From contig NZ_MOBM01000002.1 of the NCBI RefSeq assembly GCF_003732275.1, forward strand, positions 1 through 64,000: a stretch of DNA of 64,000 bases, given 5' to 3'. The DNA is from Pseudomonas frederiksbergensis. GTDB lineage: Bacteria > Pseudomonadota > Gammaproteobacteria > Pseudomonadales > Pseudomonadaceae. The notes under the pieces are model-generated. The model worked only from the letters and a program-made list of their open reading frames with translations, ran no database searches and was not told where the DNA came from. This document shows, one piece after another, positions 26,974 through 35,282 of the stretch (its first letter is position 1; each line of letters starts with the position of its first letter). The translations under genes and the position numbers were made by a program.

Positions 26974-27437
26974 GCGTCTTCCCCGGTGAGTGACAGAAGG
27001 CCCCACCCTACTGCCGCACGCCGAGAGCGATAAGCGCACCAAGGAGGTATTCGCGCTGTACCTCCAAAGGATGAATGCCCGCATGGGGCGGGGGTTTGCG
27101 CGGGGTATGGACGGGCTGGATGGAGGGTTATCAGTGCAGCGCATGGGACATGGATGAAGCCGGGGTGTGCAGCAGCTGCCGAAGGCTGCTACAGGGTCAG
27201 CCAGAGACTGTTGCTCAGACTGCAACAGTGCATGTCCGGAATCGCTATTTTTCCTTTGCGCTCAAGCCCTTATTCTTGCCGGGCTTTCACGGCAAACGGC
27301 CTGAAAGCACGAAGCGACGGGGAGGATAAACCACTCCGTTGGCGACAGAATCCAGATGATTTGAAGCGTATTTTTCGACTCATCGCCCCGTGTTCACTGA
27401 CGTTGATTTATTGCTCCTTGATCAAACGTCTTACTTT
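26974..27437. other. Intergenic region without a supported protein gene
   Basis: The divergent region upstream of DUF1302 and of the bacteriocin. It contains a degenerate family-C REP half (about 27172-27194), an 8-bp inverted repeat ACTGTTGC/GCAACAGT at 27207-27229, and then about 200 bp leading to a strong terminator. I see no LexA box (CTG-N10-CAG) here. The 3' part may be transcribed as a small RNA or leader. Confidence 0.5.
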
Positions 27438-27465
27438 GGCCGCTGCGTTTGCAGCGGCCTTTTTT
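27438..27465 (+). terminator. Strong orphan rho-independent terminator
   Basis: GGCCGCTGC/GCAGCGGCC, a perfect 9-bp stem with a GTTT loop and six Ts. No + strand protein gene precedes it; it lies 195 bp before the bacteriocin start. Confidence 0.85.
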
Positions 27466-27660
27466 ATGTGGGTTTATTTCCGAGATAAAACTTCTTGTTT
27501 CCTACATCACTGTCGGAAACGCTCACCTGCCCGGCTTTTACGTTGGAATTTATAGTCTTTCTCGGCGCCCTGGATGGCGCTGATACACAGGACCATGAAC
27601 GGCCGTCATCATTGGATGCCGGCATGGCTATTCCAGTATTGGAATCGAAAGGAATTCGAT

Positions 27661-29679
27661 ATGCCGCAAGAAAAAAACATCCTTGTTAATAGAGGTAGAC
27701 CTCGTACGCCTTCGTCGTCTTCTGGTTTTGGATTTGGCGCCGGGGGCGTGTCAAACCCCGACCACTCCGATCGTGCATATGACTTAATGGATTCCGCCAC
27801 TGATTGGCTGATTGATAACAATGCTTATACCGAGGAGCTCTTCAACGAAAACATCAAGAACATCATTCATATAACCGATTCCGAACTTGCAAAAACAAGA
27901 GCGGCCGTTGCTACAGTGGTACCCCTTGGAACCGACGCTCTCGAGATTGAATTACGGACGCTTAAGCTACAACTTTTCAAAACCAGGACAGATCATCAAG
28001 AACACATAGGAATAGCCAATCTTTATTATGGCCATGACCCACTGACCCACAAAGGTGAAAACCCTGACTACAAGGGTTTCGATGTCCCCCCGGGTCGTCA
28101 TGGAGGGCAAAGGGGTTATTACAGAGCAGTAGAAAAATGGAATATCGCTTACGCCGCAGCTTACGAGGCGAAGTTCCTGGCTGAGCAGATAAAGCTGTTG
28201 GACGCCCGCTTAGCCACACAAAACAACGCCATTGCCCAGGCCAACGCAAAAGCGGCGGCAGCGGCTCAGGCAAGAGCCTTGGCTGAAGCCAAACGCGTAG
28301 CCGAGGAACAGGCACGCAAAGCGCAAGAGGCACAGAAAGAAGCACAGCGCTTGGCCGCCGAAGCCGCACGCAAAGCCAAAGAGGCGAAAGAACGAGAGGA
28401 GATTGCTGCAAAAGAGCGTGCAGAAGCGGATGCCCAGCTTAAAGAACTGTATGCATTTATCGCCGCCATGGACGCAGCCAGAGCCAATCGACCTTTTCCC
28501 GTATCGGGATCGGCTGTGGCAGCTGGCCCGGTGTTCACCTTGGCAATGGGTCGTCTCGCCACTCATCCAGCCACTACCCAGGCAATCAGGGGGGCGCTGC
28601 AAAGCGCAGTAGCCGCAGTGATTGCGGCGGGTACCGCGTCGGCAAGCGCGGTGATGGTCGGGTTCGCCGCGCTGCTGTTCCCCTCGCCACTAGGTAACAG
28701 TGATCGGCGCGAAATGAGCATCCCTTTGATTTCGGATCTGGTGCCCGACAACCGCCACAACTGGAGCCTCACACTCTCGACATCCGAGCCTGACGATCTC
28801 CACGCCTTGAGCGTCCCGCTCTCGGATCTCGTGTCCGATAGCCTCCCTGACTTGCACGCCATTGCCGAGGCCAATGGAGACATCGAACTGCCGGTCGTGA
28901 TGGGCTCAAGGACTGTGGGCAATACCACCGAGTTCTTTGTTGCGGCCACCCACGGAACGACAGTGCCTTCCAAAGTGCCGGTGCGGCTCGCCACGCTCGA
29001 CACGACACTGAACGCCTACACGTCCTATAACCCGGATGCCCCGTCCATCGGCATGACCTGGTCGCCGATAGTCAAGCCGAACAACGCGTCAACCTCCCTC
29101 CCGGCGAGCGAGCAGAACGTCGTCGTTTACGACGGCACTACCGTGACCGCTCTCGAAGGAAGGATCGATACGTTCCCGGAGCTGGATCTCTACAGTTTTG
29201 GGGGCTTCATCACGGTGTTTCCGGCTGAGTCGGGTATGCCGCCTGTTTACACGATGTTCAGGGATCGGCGGAATGAGCCGGGGGTGGTCAGTGGTTATGG
29301 GGAGGCGGTTTCCGGTGTATGGCTGGGAGTTGCCTCACAGAGTGACGGTGCAGCCATCCCGAAGCAGATTGCGGATAAGCTCAGAGGGAAGGAGTTTTCG
29401 AATTTCAGATTGTTTCGGGAAAGCCTATGGAGAGCTATCACAGATGATGTTGACTTGGCCAAACAGTTTAGGCCTAACAATATAAAGGCAATGAAAAAAG
29501 GGCACGCACCATCTTCGCGTGAAGAAGATCACCTTGGCAGCAACATAAAATTTGAACTACACCATATAGAACCTGTTTCCGAAGGCGGTGCCATATATGA
29601 CATTGACAACATTAGAATTGTCACCCCTAGAAGACACTCGGAAATACACAAAAAAGGCCAGCCACATGAACTCAACTAA
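27661..29679 (+). CDS. S-type pyocin-like bacteriocin with HNH DNase domain
   Basis: A 672-residue toxin. The N-terminal region (about 1-175) is probably receptor/translocation-related. An Ala/Glu/Lys/Arg-rich coiled coil follows (about 185-285), then a pyocin-S translocation-like domain (about 330-540). The C-terminal colicin/pyocin DNase (about 555-672) has KEFSNFRLFRESLW, FELHHIEPVSEGG and DNIRIVTPRRHSEIH, the H-H...N...H...H ligands of the HNH metal site seen in pyocins S1/S2/AP41. It kills related bacteria by degrading DNA. I chose the start at 27661, with AAGGA upstream. The immunity gene overlaps its 3' end by 14 bp. No lysis gene, PrtN-type box or LexA box was identified. Confidence 0.92.
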   Translation: MPQEKNILVNRGRPRTPSSSSGFGFGAGGVSNPDHSDRAYDLMDSATDWLIDNNAYTEELFNENIKNIIHITDSELAKTRAAVATVVPLGTDALEIELRTLKLQLFKTRTDHQEHIGIANLYYGHDPLTHKGENPDYKGFDVPPGRHGGQRGYYRAVEKWNIAYAAAYEAKFLAEQIKLLDARLATQNNAIAQANAKAAAAAQARALAEAKRVAEEQARKAQEAQKEAQRLAAEAARKAKEAKEREEIAAKERAEADAQLKELYAFIAAMDAARANRPFPVSGSAVAAGPVFTLAMGRLATHPATTQAIRGALQSAVAAVIAAGTASASAVMVGFAALLFPSPLGNSDRREMSIPLISDLVPDNRHNWSLTLSTSEPDDLHALSVPLSDLVSDSLPDLHAIAEANGDIELPVVMGSRTVGNTTEFFVAATHGTTVPSKVPVRLATLDTTLNAYTSYNPDAPSIGMTWSPIVKPNNASTSLPASEQNVVVYDGTTVTALEGRIDTFPELDLYSFGGFITVFPAESGMPPVYTMFRDRRNEPGVVSGYGEAVSGVWLGVASQSDGAAIPKQIADKLRGKEFSNFRLFRESLWRAITDDVDLAKQFRPNNIKAMKKGHAPSSREEDHLGSNIKFELHHIEPVSEGGAIYDIDNIRIVTPRRHSEIHKKGQPHELN

Positions 29680-29923
29680 TATTTCAGACTATACAGAAGC
29701 AGAGTTTATTGAGTTAACAACAAAAATCTGTAGTGCGGACTATTCAACTGAAAAAGAACATATAGATGCAATACTTCTTTTTAAAAAACTAACAGAGCAC
29801 CCGCTAGGTTCCGACCTTATTTACTACTCAGACTCTGACGAAGACGCAACACCTGAGATCATCATCAAGAAAGTGAAAGACTGGCGAGCCGCCAATGGAA
29901 AACCTGGCTTCAAAGCTGAATAA
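29666..29923 (+). CDS. Colicin/pyocin DNase immunity protein
   Basis: An 85-residue acidic four-helix protein of the colicin E/pyocin immunity family (Im2/Im9/ImS2 type). ISDYTEAEFIELTTKI matches helix I, SEE/TEKEHI the variable helix II, HPLGSDLIYYSD the conserved helix III region, and VKDWRAANGKPGFKAE the C-terminus. It binds and inhibits the cognate HNH DNase in the cytosol. Its start lies inside the toxin gene (14-bp overlap), ensuring coupled translation. A terminator follows the stop. Confidence 0.93.
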   Translation: MNSTNISDYTEAEFIELTTKICSADYSTEKEHIDAILLFKKLTEHPLGSDLIYYSDSDEDATPEIIIKKVKDWRAANGKPGFKAE

Positions 29924-29929
29924 AGCTTT

Positions 29930-29972
29930 TGCCAAGCCTGCTATAACTCAGCGGCTTGGCATTTACGTTTTT
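29930..29972 (+). terminator. Bacteriocin-immunity terminator
   Basis: TGCCAAGCC/GGCTTGGCA stem with a 14-base loop, then TTTACGTTTTT. Confidence 0.8.
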
Positions 29973-30015
29973 ACTGTTAACCCAATGCAAACTGACTCAA
30001 AAACTGAGTATCGCA

Positions 30016-30642
30016 ATGACCGACAACGAAAAAACCAAACCTGTAAAGTCGCAGCTTCATCGAGCCATTTTCTCCGACGCCGATAACATCATGATTCAGC
30101 GTATGGAAAAAATTCTGCAAGGCGCACTGGAGATGACCGATATAGACCGGAGGTTTTATGCTCATAGCCTACGAGTACTTGAAAGATTTCGAGCCATGGG
30201 TATCCATGACGACTTCATTCCGAGGAGTAATCCATCCATCTGGAACAATGCCCATACTGCCGCGTTGGAAGACTTCAAACTCAGCGACGACGAAACGCTG
30301 CGTTATACGGAAGAAGCGATAGAAGCTGCTAAACGACAAGAGCTTTGGGCTTTTGATTGCGCCACTGCAACGAAAATTTCGGTGACTGCTCTCGAACAGA
30401 TTGTGAAGACCGAATGCATAAGAGACCTGCTTCTGGTGTTTGCAATCAGTCTGGCATTTCCTTCGATCGACCGAATGTTTGGACGATATCGATTCGATGT
30501 GATTGCCAGTGGTGAGCTGGTGAGAACCTATGAGCGACTTTTCGAGGAATGTGTTCTAGCCGAAGGTGTCGGTGCGGTCGCGATCAAAGGCCCCAATTGG
30601 AAAGCACCACAGTTCGTCATAGAAAAACGTTACGTCGAGTAA
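30016..30642 (+). CDS. Hypothetical protein, 208 aa, downstream of the bacteriocin
   Basis: A 208-residue, mostly helical-looking soluble protein (start MTDNEKTKPVKSQLHRAIF, end APQFVIEKRYVE) that I do not recognise. One hydrophobic stretch (LLLVFAISLAFPSI, about residues 142-155) could be a core helix or a membrane-dipping segment. I chose the ATG at 30016; its ribosome-binding site is weak. It is separated from the immunity gene by a terminator, so it is probably a separate transcription unit. Codon use is AT-richer than the flanking core genes, so it belongs to the accessory patch. It may be defence-, toxin- or immunity-related by position only. Confidence 0.7.
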   Translation: MTDNEKTKPVKSQLHRAIFSDADNIMIQRMEKILQGALEMTDIDRRFYAHSLRVLERFRAMGIHDDFIPRSNPSIWNNAHTAALEDFKLSDDETLRYTEEAIEAAKRQELWAFDCATATKISVTALEQIVKTECIRDLLLVFAISLAFPSIDRMFGRYRFDVIASGELVRTYERLFEECVLAEGVGAVAIKGPNWKAPQFVIEKRYVE

Positions 30643-30646
30643 AGAA

Positions 30647-30684
30647 TGACGCCCCCAAGCCGCACCCAGTGGCTTGGGGCGTCA
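30647..30684. terminator. Convergent hairpin between the 208-aa gene and the SDR gene
   Basis: TGACGCCCCCAAGCC/GGCTTGGGGCGTCA with a 9-base loop, close to perfect. T runs are short, so it may act through the hairpin alone. Confidence 0.7.
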
Positions 30685-30690
30685 GTGCCC

Positions 30691-31602
30691 TTAAATCGAA
30701 TACCTCTGCAAGTTCTCCATCATTTCCTTCAACGCTTCAATATTGTCCTTCGGATGCGCTGCCCCCTCGAAATCACAAATCTGCTGCCAATGCGCCGCCA
30801 CATCTTCCGGCGAAAACCCCACCCGCGGATCAAACCCGGCGCCCAGGCTGCGTTCCCAGCGCACCTTGCCCATCCAGCCGCCACCCACTTCGAACAACCC
30901 GGACGTTTCCTGACAATGCTCGCTGGCCAGGTACACCACCAGCGGGCTGACCAGTTCCGGTTTGAGTTGTTCGAACACTTGCGGCGGGATCAGGCCCTCG
31001 GTCATGCGGGTGCCGCCGGTGGGGGCGATGGCGTTGACCAGGATGTTGTGCTTGCGACCTTCGATGGCCAGTGTGCGGGTCAGGCCATAAAGACCGAGTT
31101 TGGCCATGCCGTAATTGGACTGGCCGAAGTTGCCGTAAATGCCCGAGGTCGACGCGGTGAAAATCACACGACCATAGTTTTGCTCGCGCATGTGTGGCCA
31201 GGCGGCGCGGGTGACCTTGTAGGCGCCTTCGACGTGGACGCGGTAAACCAGGTCCCAGTCGCTGTCGTCCATTTTGTGAAAGGTCTTGTCCCGCAGGATG
31301 CCGGCGTTGTTCACCACAACATCGACACGGCCGAATGTGTCGAGGGCATTCTGGACGATTTTGTCACCGTCGGTGACAGAGTCATGGTTCGCCTCGGCAG
31401 TACCGCCCGCTTCACGAATTTCTGCGACCATGCGATCGGCCGCCGAAGCATTGGCGCCTTCACCTTGAGCCGAGCCGCCGAGATCATTGACCAGCACTTT
31501 GGCACCCTGTTTTGCGAACAGCAGCGCGTGCGCCCGCCCCAAGCCACCGCCCGCACCGGTGACGATCACCACTTTATCTTCGAAGCGCACAGACTCATTC
31601 AT
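30691..31602 (-). CDS. SDR-family oxidoreductase (3-hydroxyacyl-CoA dehydrogenase-like)
   Basis: A 303-residue short-chain dehydrogenase resembling the dehydrogenase part of peroxisomal multifunctional enzyme 2 (17-beta-HSD4). It has the cofactor motif TGAGGGLGRAHA (about residues 15-26), NNAGILRD, and catalytic S/Y/K in STSGIYGNFGQSNYGMAK. A ~60-residue C-terminal extension (GWMGKVRWERSLG, then DFEGAAHPKDN) is typical of that subgroup. I chose the ATG at 31602, with GGAG upstream. It probably oxidises a 3-hydroxyacyl-CoA (inference from family). Confidence 0.85.
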   Translation of the reverse strand: MNESVRFEDKVVIVTGAGGGLGRAHALLFAKQGAKVLVNDLGGSAQGEGANASAADRMVAEIREAGGTAEANHDSVTDGDKIVQNALDTFGRVDVVVNNAGILRDKTFHKMDDSDWDLVYRVHVEGAYKVTRAAWPHMREQNYGRVIFTASTSGIYGNFGQSNYGMAKLGLYGLTRTLAIEGRKHNILVNAIAPTGGTRMTEGLIPPQVFEQLKPELVSPLVVYLASEHCQETSGLFEVGGGWMGKVRWERSLGAGFDPRVGFSPEDVAAHWQQICDFEGAAHPKDNIEALKEMMENLQRYSI

Positions 31603-31712
31603 GGGGAACTCCAGCAGGCCAAGGGACAATGAGTGCGAGTGTCAGCCACGGGGCTGCCGGTCACAATGAACACGGGGGCGGCTGAATGGTGCGCGATAAG
31701 GCAGCGGGATAA

Positions 31713-32615
31713 TCAGGAACAGGCCACCTTGCGCGCCGGTGAAACCAACCGGTCGCGAAACTCCAGATAGTAATTGAGCACCTGCGCCGGCGCTTCGATC
31801 TGCGGGTAATGGCCGATCTCAGGTAGCAGGACCGTGTCCGAGTCGGGAATCAGTTGCCGATAGCGCGCCACCATGTGCGCGCCGGAAACCGGATCGACCT
31901 CGCCATCGATGACCCGTAACGGCACCTCGCCACGCTGCATGGCGCTGACCCAACGTTCACGCTGGACACGGCGCTGCGGGATATAACTGATCAATTTGTG
32001 CATGATCCGTTGCCCGTGATTACTGTCGACCAGGCTCCAGAAATCATCCAGTTCACTTTCGGTGGGTCGGGTCTGCGGACCGAACACCTGCTGGAAACTC
32101 TTCACCAGCGCATCACGGGTAAAGGCTCGCCCGATCATCCAGCCCAAGGGGCTGAGCAGGAGTTTTTGCATCAACACCGGGCGATGGGTTTCGGGAAACA
32201 GCCCACCATTGAGAAACACGCAACTGGCGATATCAGCGCGCGCTTCATAGTGCCGGGCCAATAGCTCCTGGGCCACGCTGTCGCCATAATCGTGTGCCAA
32301 CACGTGAACGGGTTGATCAACGTTCAGATGCGCCAGTAAGGCCTGTTGCAGATCGGCCTGTTCCAGCAGGCTGTAGTCGTGGTTCACCGGTTTGGCCGAA
32401 TCGCCGAAGCCGAGCATGTCACAGGCAATCACCCGATAGCGCTGCGCCAGCGGCTGCCACAGGTAATGCCAGTCCCAGCTGGCGGTCGGGAAGCCATGAA
32501 TCAGCAACAGCGGCTCGCCCTGCCCCGCTGCCCAATAGCGGATGGTCTGACCGCGAAATACGAACGTCTGACCGCGTTTGCGCCAGACACACAGGGGGAT
32601 CTCGGCGAGTGCCAT
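31713..32615 (-). CDS. Alpha/beta-hydrolase fold protein (haloalkane dehalogenase/MEST-like)
   Basis: A 300-residue alpha/beta hydrolase. The oxyanion motif LLIHGFPTASWDW (about residues 37-49) is followed by the nucleophile elbow HDYGDS, with aspartate rather than serine as nucleophile. This is the haloalkane-dehalogenase/epoxide-hydrolase/MEST arrangement. The acid is probably in DGEVDP and the histidine in EIGHYPQIEAP. Its start codon directly abuts the stop of the upstream class II aldolase gene, so the two are co-translated. The substrate is unknown. Confidence 0.85.
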   Translation of the reverse strand: MALAEIPLCVWRKRGQTFVFRGQTIRYWAAGQGEPLLLIHGFPTASWDWHYLWQPLAQRYRVIACDMLGFGDSAKPVNHDYSLLEQADLQQALLAHLNVDQPVHVLAHDYGDSVAQELLARHYEARADIASCVFLNGGLFPETHRPVLMQKLLLSPLGWMIGRAFTRDALVKSFQQVFGPQTRPTESELDDFWSLVDSNHGQRIMHKLISYIPQRRVQRERWVSAMQRGEVPLRVIDGEVDPVSGAHMVARYRQLIPDSDTVLLPEIGHYPQIEAPAQVLNYYLEFRDRLVSPARKVACS

Positions 32616-33398
32616 TTAGAGTTTATAACCCGGGTCTTGTTTATCGAGTTTGCGCAGCAGCGCCGGCCAGGCCAGCGCGCCGCCCATCCCTTGAGCACTT
32701 TTGGTGACACCGGCAATCATCGCCTTGGCGCCCGCCAGAATCTGCGGTTCGATGGCGATCAGCTCCGCACCACCGTTCTGTGCCAGCACCTGAATCTCGC
32801 AGGCACGCTGAAAGGTAAACATCATCAGGAATGTATCGGCGATGGTGCCGCCACAGGTCAGCAGACCGTGGTTGTGCAGCATCAGGAAATTGTTTTCTCC
32901 GAGGTCGGCTTGCAGTCGCGCCTTTTCTTCATGGTTCAGCGCAACGCCTTCGTAGGCGTGATAAGCCAGGCTGGAAAGGACGAACAAGGACTGCTGACTG
33001 ATCGGCAAGATGCCGTGCTTCTGAGCTGATACCGCCACCCCCGCCGCGGTGTGGGTGTGCAATACACACACGACGTCATGACGGACTTCATGCACGGCGC
33101 TGTGGATGGTGTAACCCGCCGGGTTGATCTCGTAAGGGCTGTCCATCAACTTGTTGCCGGCCTGATCGACCTTGACCAGGCTCGACGCAGTCATTTCATG
33201 GAACATCAGCCCGAAGGGGTTGATCAGGAAGTCTTCAGTGCCCGGCACCTTGGCGGAAATATGCGTGAAAATCAGATCGTCCCAGCCATGCAGGGCGACC
33301 AGACGATAACAGGCAGCCAGATCGACGCGTGCCTGCCATTCGGCGGCACTGACTTTGTCTTTGATGCTGTGTGGCGATTGGACGGGGGCTACGCTCAC
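32616..33398 (-). CDS. Class II aldolase/adducin-domain protein
   Basis: A 260-residue class II aldolase/adducin family protein. The metal-binding histidines lie in VLHTHTAAG (about residues 112-120) and in LHNHGLLTCG (about 173-182), with the conserved ITHIS-type start as FTHISAKVPG. Family members are sugar-phosphate aldolases, but this long subgroup is generally uncharacterised. It is first in a two-gene operon with the alpha/beta hydrolase, with zero spacing. A short AT-rich leader lies upstream. Confidence 0.85.
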   Translation of the reverse strand: MSVAPVQSPHSIKDKVSAAEWQARVDLAACYRLVALHGWDDLIFTHISAKVPGTEDFLINPFGLMFHEMTASSLVKVDQAGNKLMDSPYEINPAGYTIHSAVHEVRHDVVCVLHTHTAAGVAVSAQKHGILPISQQSLFVLSSLAYHAYEGVALNHEEKARLQADLGENNFLMLHNHGLLTCGGTIADTFLMMFTFQRACEIQVLAQNGGAELIAIEPQILAGAKAMIAGVTKSAQGMGGALAWPALLRKLDKQDPGYKL

Positions 33399-33583
33399 GG
33401 CAAGGATTCTCTTTTTTATTTTTCTGGGTTTTTATTGTTTTTTGCTGCGTTACAGCAGTCTAGTCAGCCCCCGGACTTCGTGTAGTTGCATTGGCAGCCA
33501 GCTTGATGGCCGAGCGAGTCAGTGCGCGGGTGAGTCTGGATCCATGTCAAAGCACTGCCACCAATAAAGGCGCGAGCGGCCGG

Positions 33584-34039
33584 TCAACTCCGCAAAACGC
33601 TGACCAGTTCCGCCAGCCAAGGCTCGGCGTCGGTTTCCGGCGTCACGGTTTCGCTGGCGTCCAGGCGCAGCATCGGCAGGACTTCACGTACGCCCAGTTC
33701 GCCGAACAATTCACGCATTTGCTCACCGCCGCCGCAGAACGTATCGCCATAACTGGCGTCGCCCAAACCGATCACCGCGCCCGGCAAACCACGCCAGGCG
33801 GCGGGCAACTGATCGCGGATGGCGAAATACAACGGTTGCAGATTGTCCGGCAACTCGCCCATGCCGGTGGTCGAGGTCACCGCCAGAAATGCTTCGGGGC
33901 CAAACGCCTGAACATCGGCGAGTGTCGCGCGCGGGTTGTGCCAGGTTTCAAAACCGGCAGCGTTCAAAATGCTTGCAGCGTGGCGGGCGACTTCTTCAGC
34001 CGTGCCGTACACCGAGCCGGAAAGGATGGCGACTTTCAT
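33584..34039 (-). CDS. Flavodoxin (MioC-like)
   Basis: A 151-residue flavodoxin-fold FMN protein. The phosphate-binding loop SGSVYGTAEEV (about residues 7-17) and the FMN-loop motifs STTGMGELPDNL and GLGDASYGDTFCGGG are present. It is a short-chain electron carrier resembling MioC/YqcA. The start is the ATG at 34039; the TTG one codon earlier is less likely. It is divergent from the LOV-protein gene across about 100 bp and may share control with it (inference). Confidence 0.9.
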   Translation of the reverse strand: MKVAILSGSVYGTAEEVARHAASILNAAGFETWHNPRATLADVQAFGPEAFLAVTSTTGMGELPDNLQPLYFAIRDQLPAAWRGLPGAVIGLGDASYGDTFCGGGEQMRELFGELGVREVLPMLRLDASETVTPETDAEPWLAELVSVLRS

Positions 34040-34142
34040 CAATCTGATCCTGGAGCTGAGTAAAGGGTCGAGATATTAACAGCAGGGCCCTCATTGATCT
34101 TTTAGAATGCAGCGTATCAATCCATACGCAAAGGACTCTGCG

Positions 34143-34619
34143 ATGATCAATGCCTCACTGCTGCAAATGGTGATCGACGCCTCCAACGACGGCATCGTGA
34201 TTGCCGAAAAGGAAGGCGAGCAGGACAACATCCTGATTTACGTAAACCCGGCATTCGAGCGCCTGACGGGTTATACCAGCGAAGAAATCCTCTACCAGGA
34301 TTGCCGTTTTTTGCAGGCAGGAGACCGGGATCAAGCAGCCCTCACCTTGATTCGGCAGGCGTTGGACAGCGGCGGCTCCTGCCGGGAAATCCTCAGAAAT
34401 TACCGCAAGGACGGCACGCCGTTCTGGAACGAACTCTCGCTTTCCACGGTAAAAAACCCGCATGACGGACAGACCTATTTCGTCGGAGTGCAGAAAGACG
34501 TCACGGCTCAGGTCAAGGCGCAGCAGCGAGTCGCGCAGCTGGAAGCGCAATTGGCCGAGGCACAGGCAGAAATTGTTGCACTCAAAACGACGAACGGCTC
34601 AAACCAATCTGCGAATTAG
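34143..34619 (+). CDS. Short LOV-domain blue-light photoreceptor
   Basis: A 158-residue protein consisting of a single LOV (PAS) domain (residues 1-130) plus a C-terminal helix, with no effector domain. It is close to P. putida PpSB1-LOV. The photoactive cysteine is C54 in YQDCRFLQAGDRDQ, and the flavin-contact motif NYRKDGTPFWN and the IQKDV-type end (GVQKDVTAQV) are present. Blue light forms a flavin-cysteinyl adduct. In P. putida such proteins act with adjacent LitR-type PplR regulators. I chose the ATG at 34143, with AAGGA upstream. It is followed by a PilZ-like gene, then the convergent LitR-like regulator. Confidence 0.93.
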   Translation: MINASLLQMVIDASNDGIVIAEKEGEQDNILIYVNPAFERLTGYTSEEILYQDCRFLQAGDRDQAALTLIRQALDSGGSCREILRNYRKDGTPFWNELSLSTVKNPHDGQTYFVGVQKDVTAQVKAQQRVAQLEAQLAEAQAEIVALKTTNGSNQSAN

Positions 34620-34673
34620 TGGTCATTTACTACAATCACCGATGACTTTGTAATTATTTCTTTCGAGCAAATC

Positions 34674-35279
34674 ATGCAGCGCGACGCACTCCTGACGCAG
34701 GATGAGCTGGATTTTATCCAGAACATGCAACACAACCCGCAACTCAATGTGCGAGATGCGACGTCGAGCCTGCTCGTCAACGGTGGTTCGCAGATTCGTG
34801 ATTTGCTCACCCGCCTGGCTGCTCATGAACAAGTCACCATCCAGGCCAATTTCGAAAATCAGCAAATGACCTTCCCGCTGCACTTGGTGGAAGATGAGTT
34901 TCACGCCATGCACCTACGCCTCGGCGTCCCCAGCATCTATGAAGACGGGCCGATGATTCGGCCATGGCGCCTGGCGCTCGAAGAGCCGGTGGCGCTGGAA
35001 AATGCCAAGGGGCAACCCGGCACGATGTGGGTGCATGAAATATCGTTCAAAGGGGTCTTGCTGGAGGTTCGCAACAAGACCAAGGCGCCAAAGCACTTCG
35101 CGTTGTGGTTCAGCCCGTCAGGTTATGAGCGGATTGCGTTGCGCGGCACCTTCGAGCGTGAAACCGAGCAGGGTTTCTACGCCTACGAGTTGAGCCAGAG
35201 CGACACGGACGAAACCGAACGTCTGCGTCAGTACATCCTTCAGCAGCATCGTCTGACTCATCCTGCCCTGCATATCTGA
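34674..35279 (+). CDS. PilZ/YcgR-like protein
   Basis: A 201-residue soluble protein with a YcgR-like architecture. The N-terminal beta-rich domain covers about residues 35-95 (VTIQANFENQQMTFPLHLV). It is followed by IRPWR and then EISFKGVLLEV, which resembles the PilZ motif (D/N)xSxxG with Glu in first position; the RxxxR half is degenerate. It may therefore be a c-di-GMP-binding or PilZ-fold protein with weakened binding. It is 54 bp after the LOV gene on the same strand and 3 bp from the convergent regulator gene. The assignment is tentative. Confidence 0.55.
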   Translation: MQRDALLTQDELDFIQNMQHNPQLNVRDATSSLLVNGGSQIRDLLTRLAAHEQVTIQANFENQQMTFPLHLVEDEFHAMHLRLGVPSIYEDGPMIRPWRLALEEPVALENAKGQPGTMWVHEISFKGVLLEVRNKTKAPKHFALWFSPSGYERIALRGTFERETEQGFYAYELSQSDTDETERLRQYILQQHRLTHPALHI

Positions 35280-35282
35280 ATC

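Noticed and set aside
26974..27225. Upstream extension of the DUF1302 gene
   Set aside because: It lacks similarity and would bury the signal peptide; the ATG at 26973 has a ribosome-binding site.
27207..27229. ACTGTTGC/GCAACAGT considered as a LexA box for the bacteriocin
   Set aside because: CTGT and ACAG are separated by 13 bp, not the 8 bp required for a LexA site; it also lies before a strong terminator.
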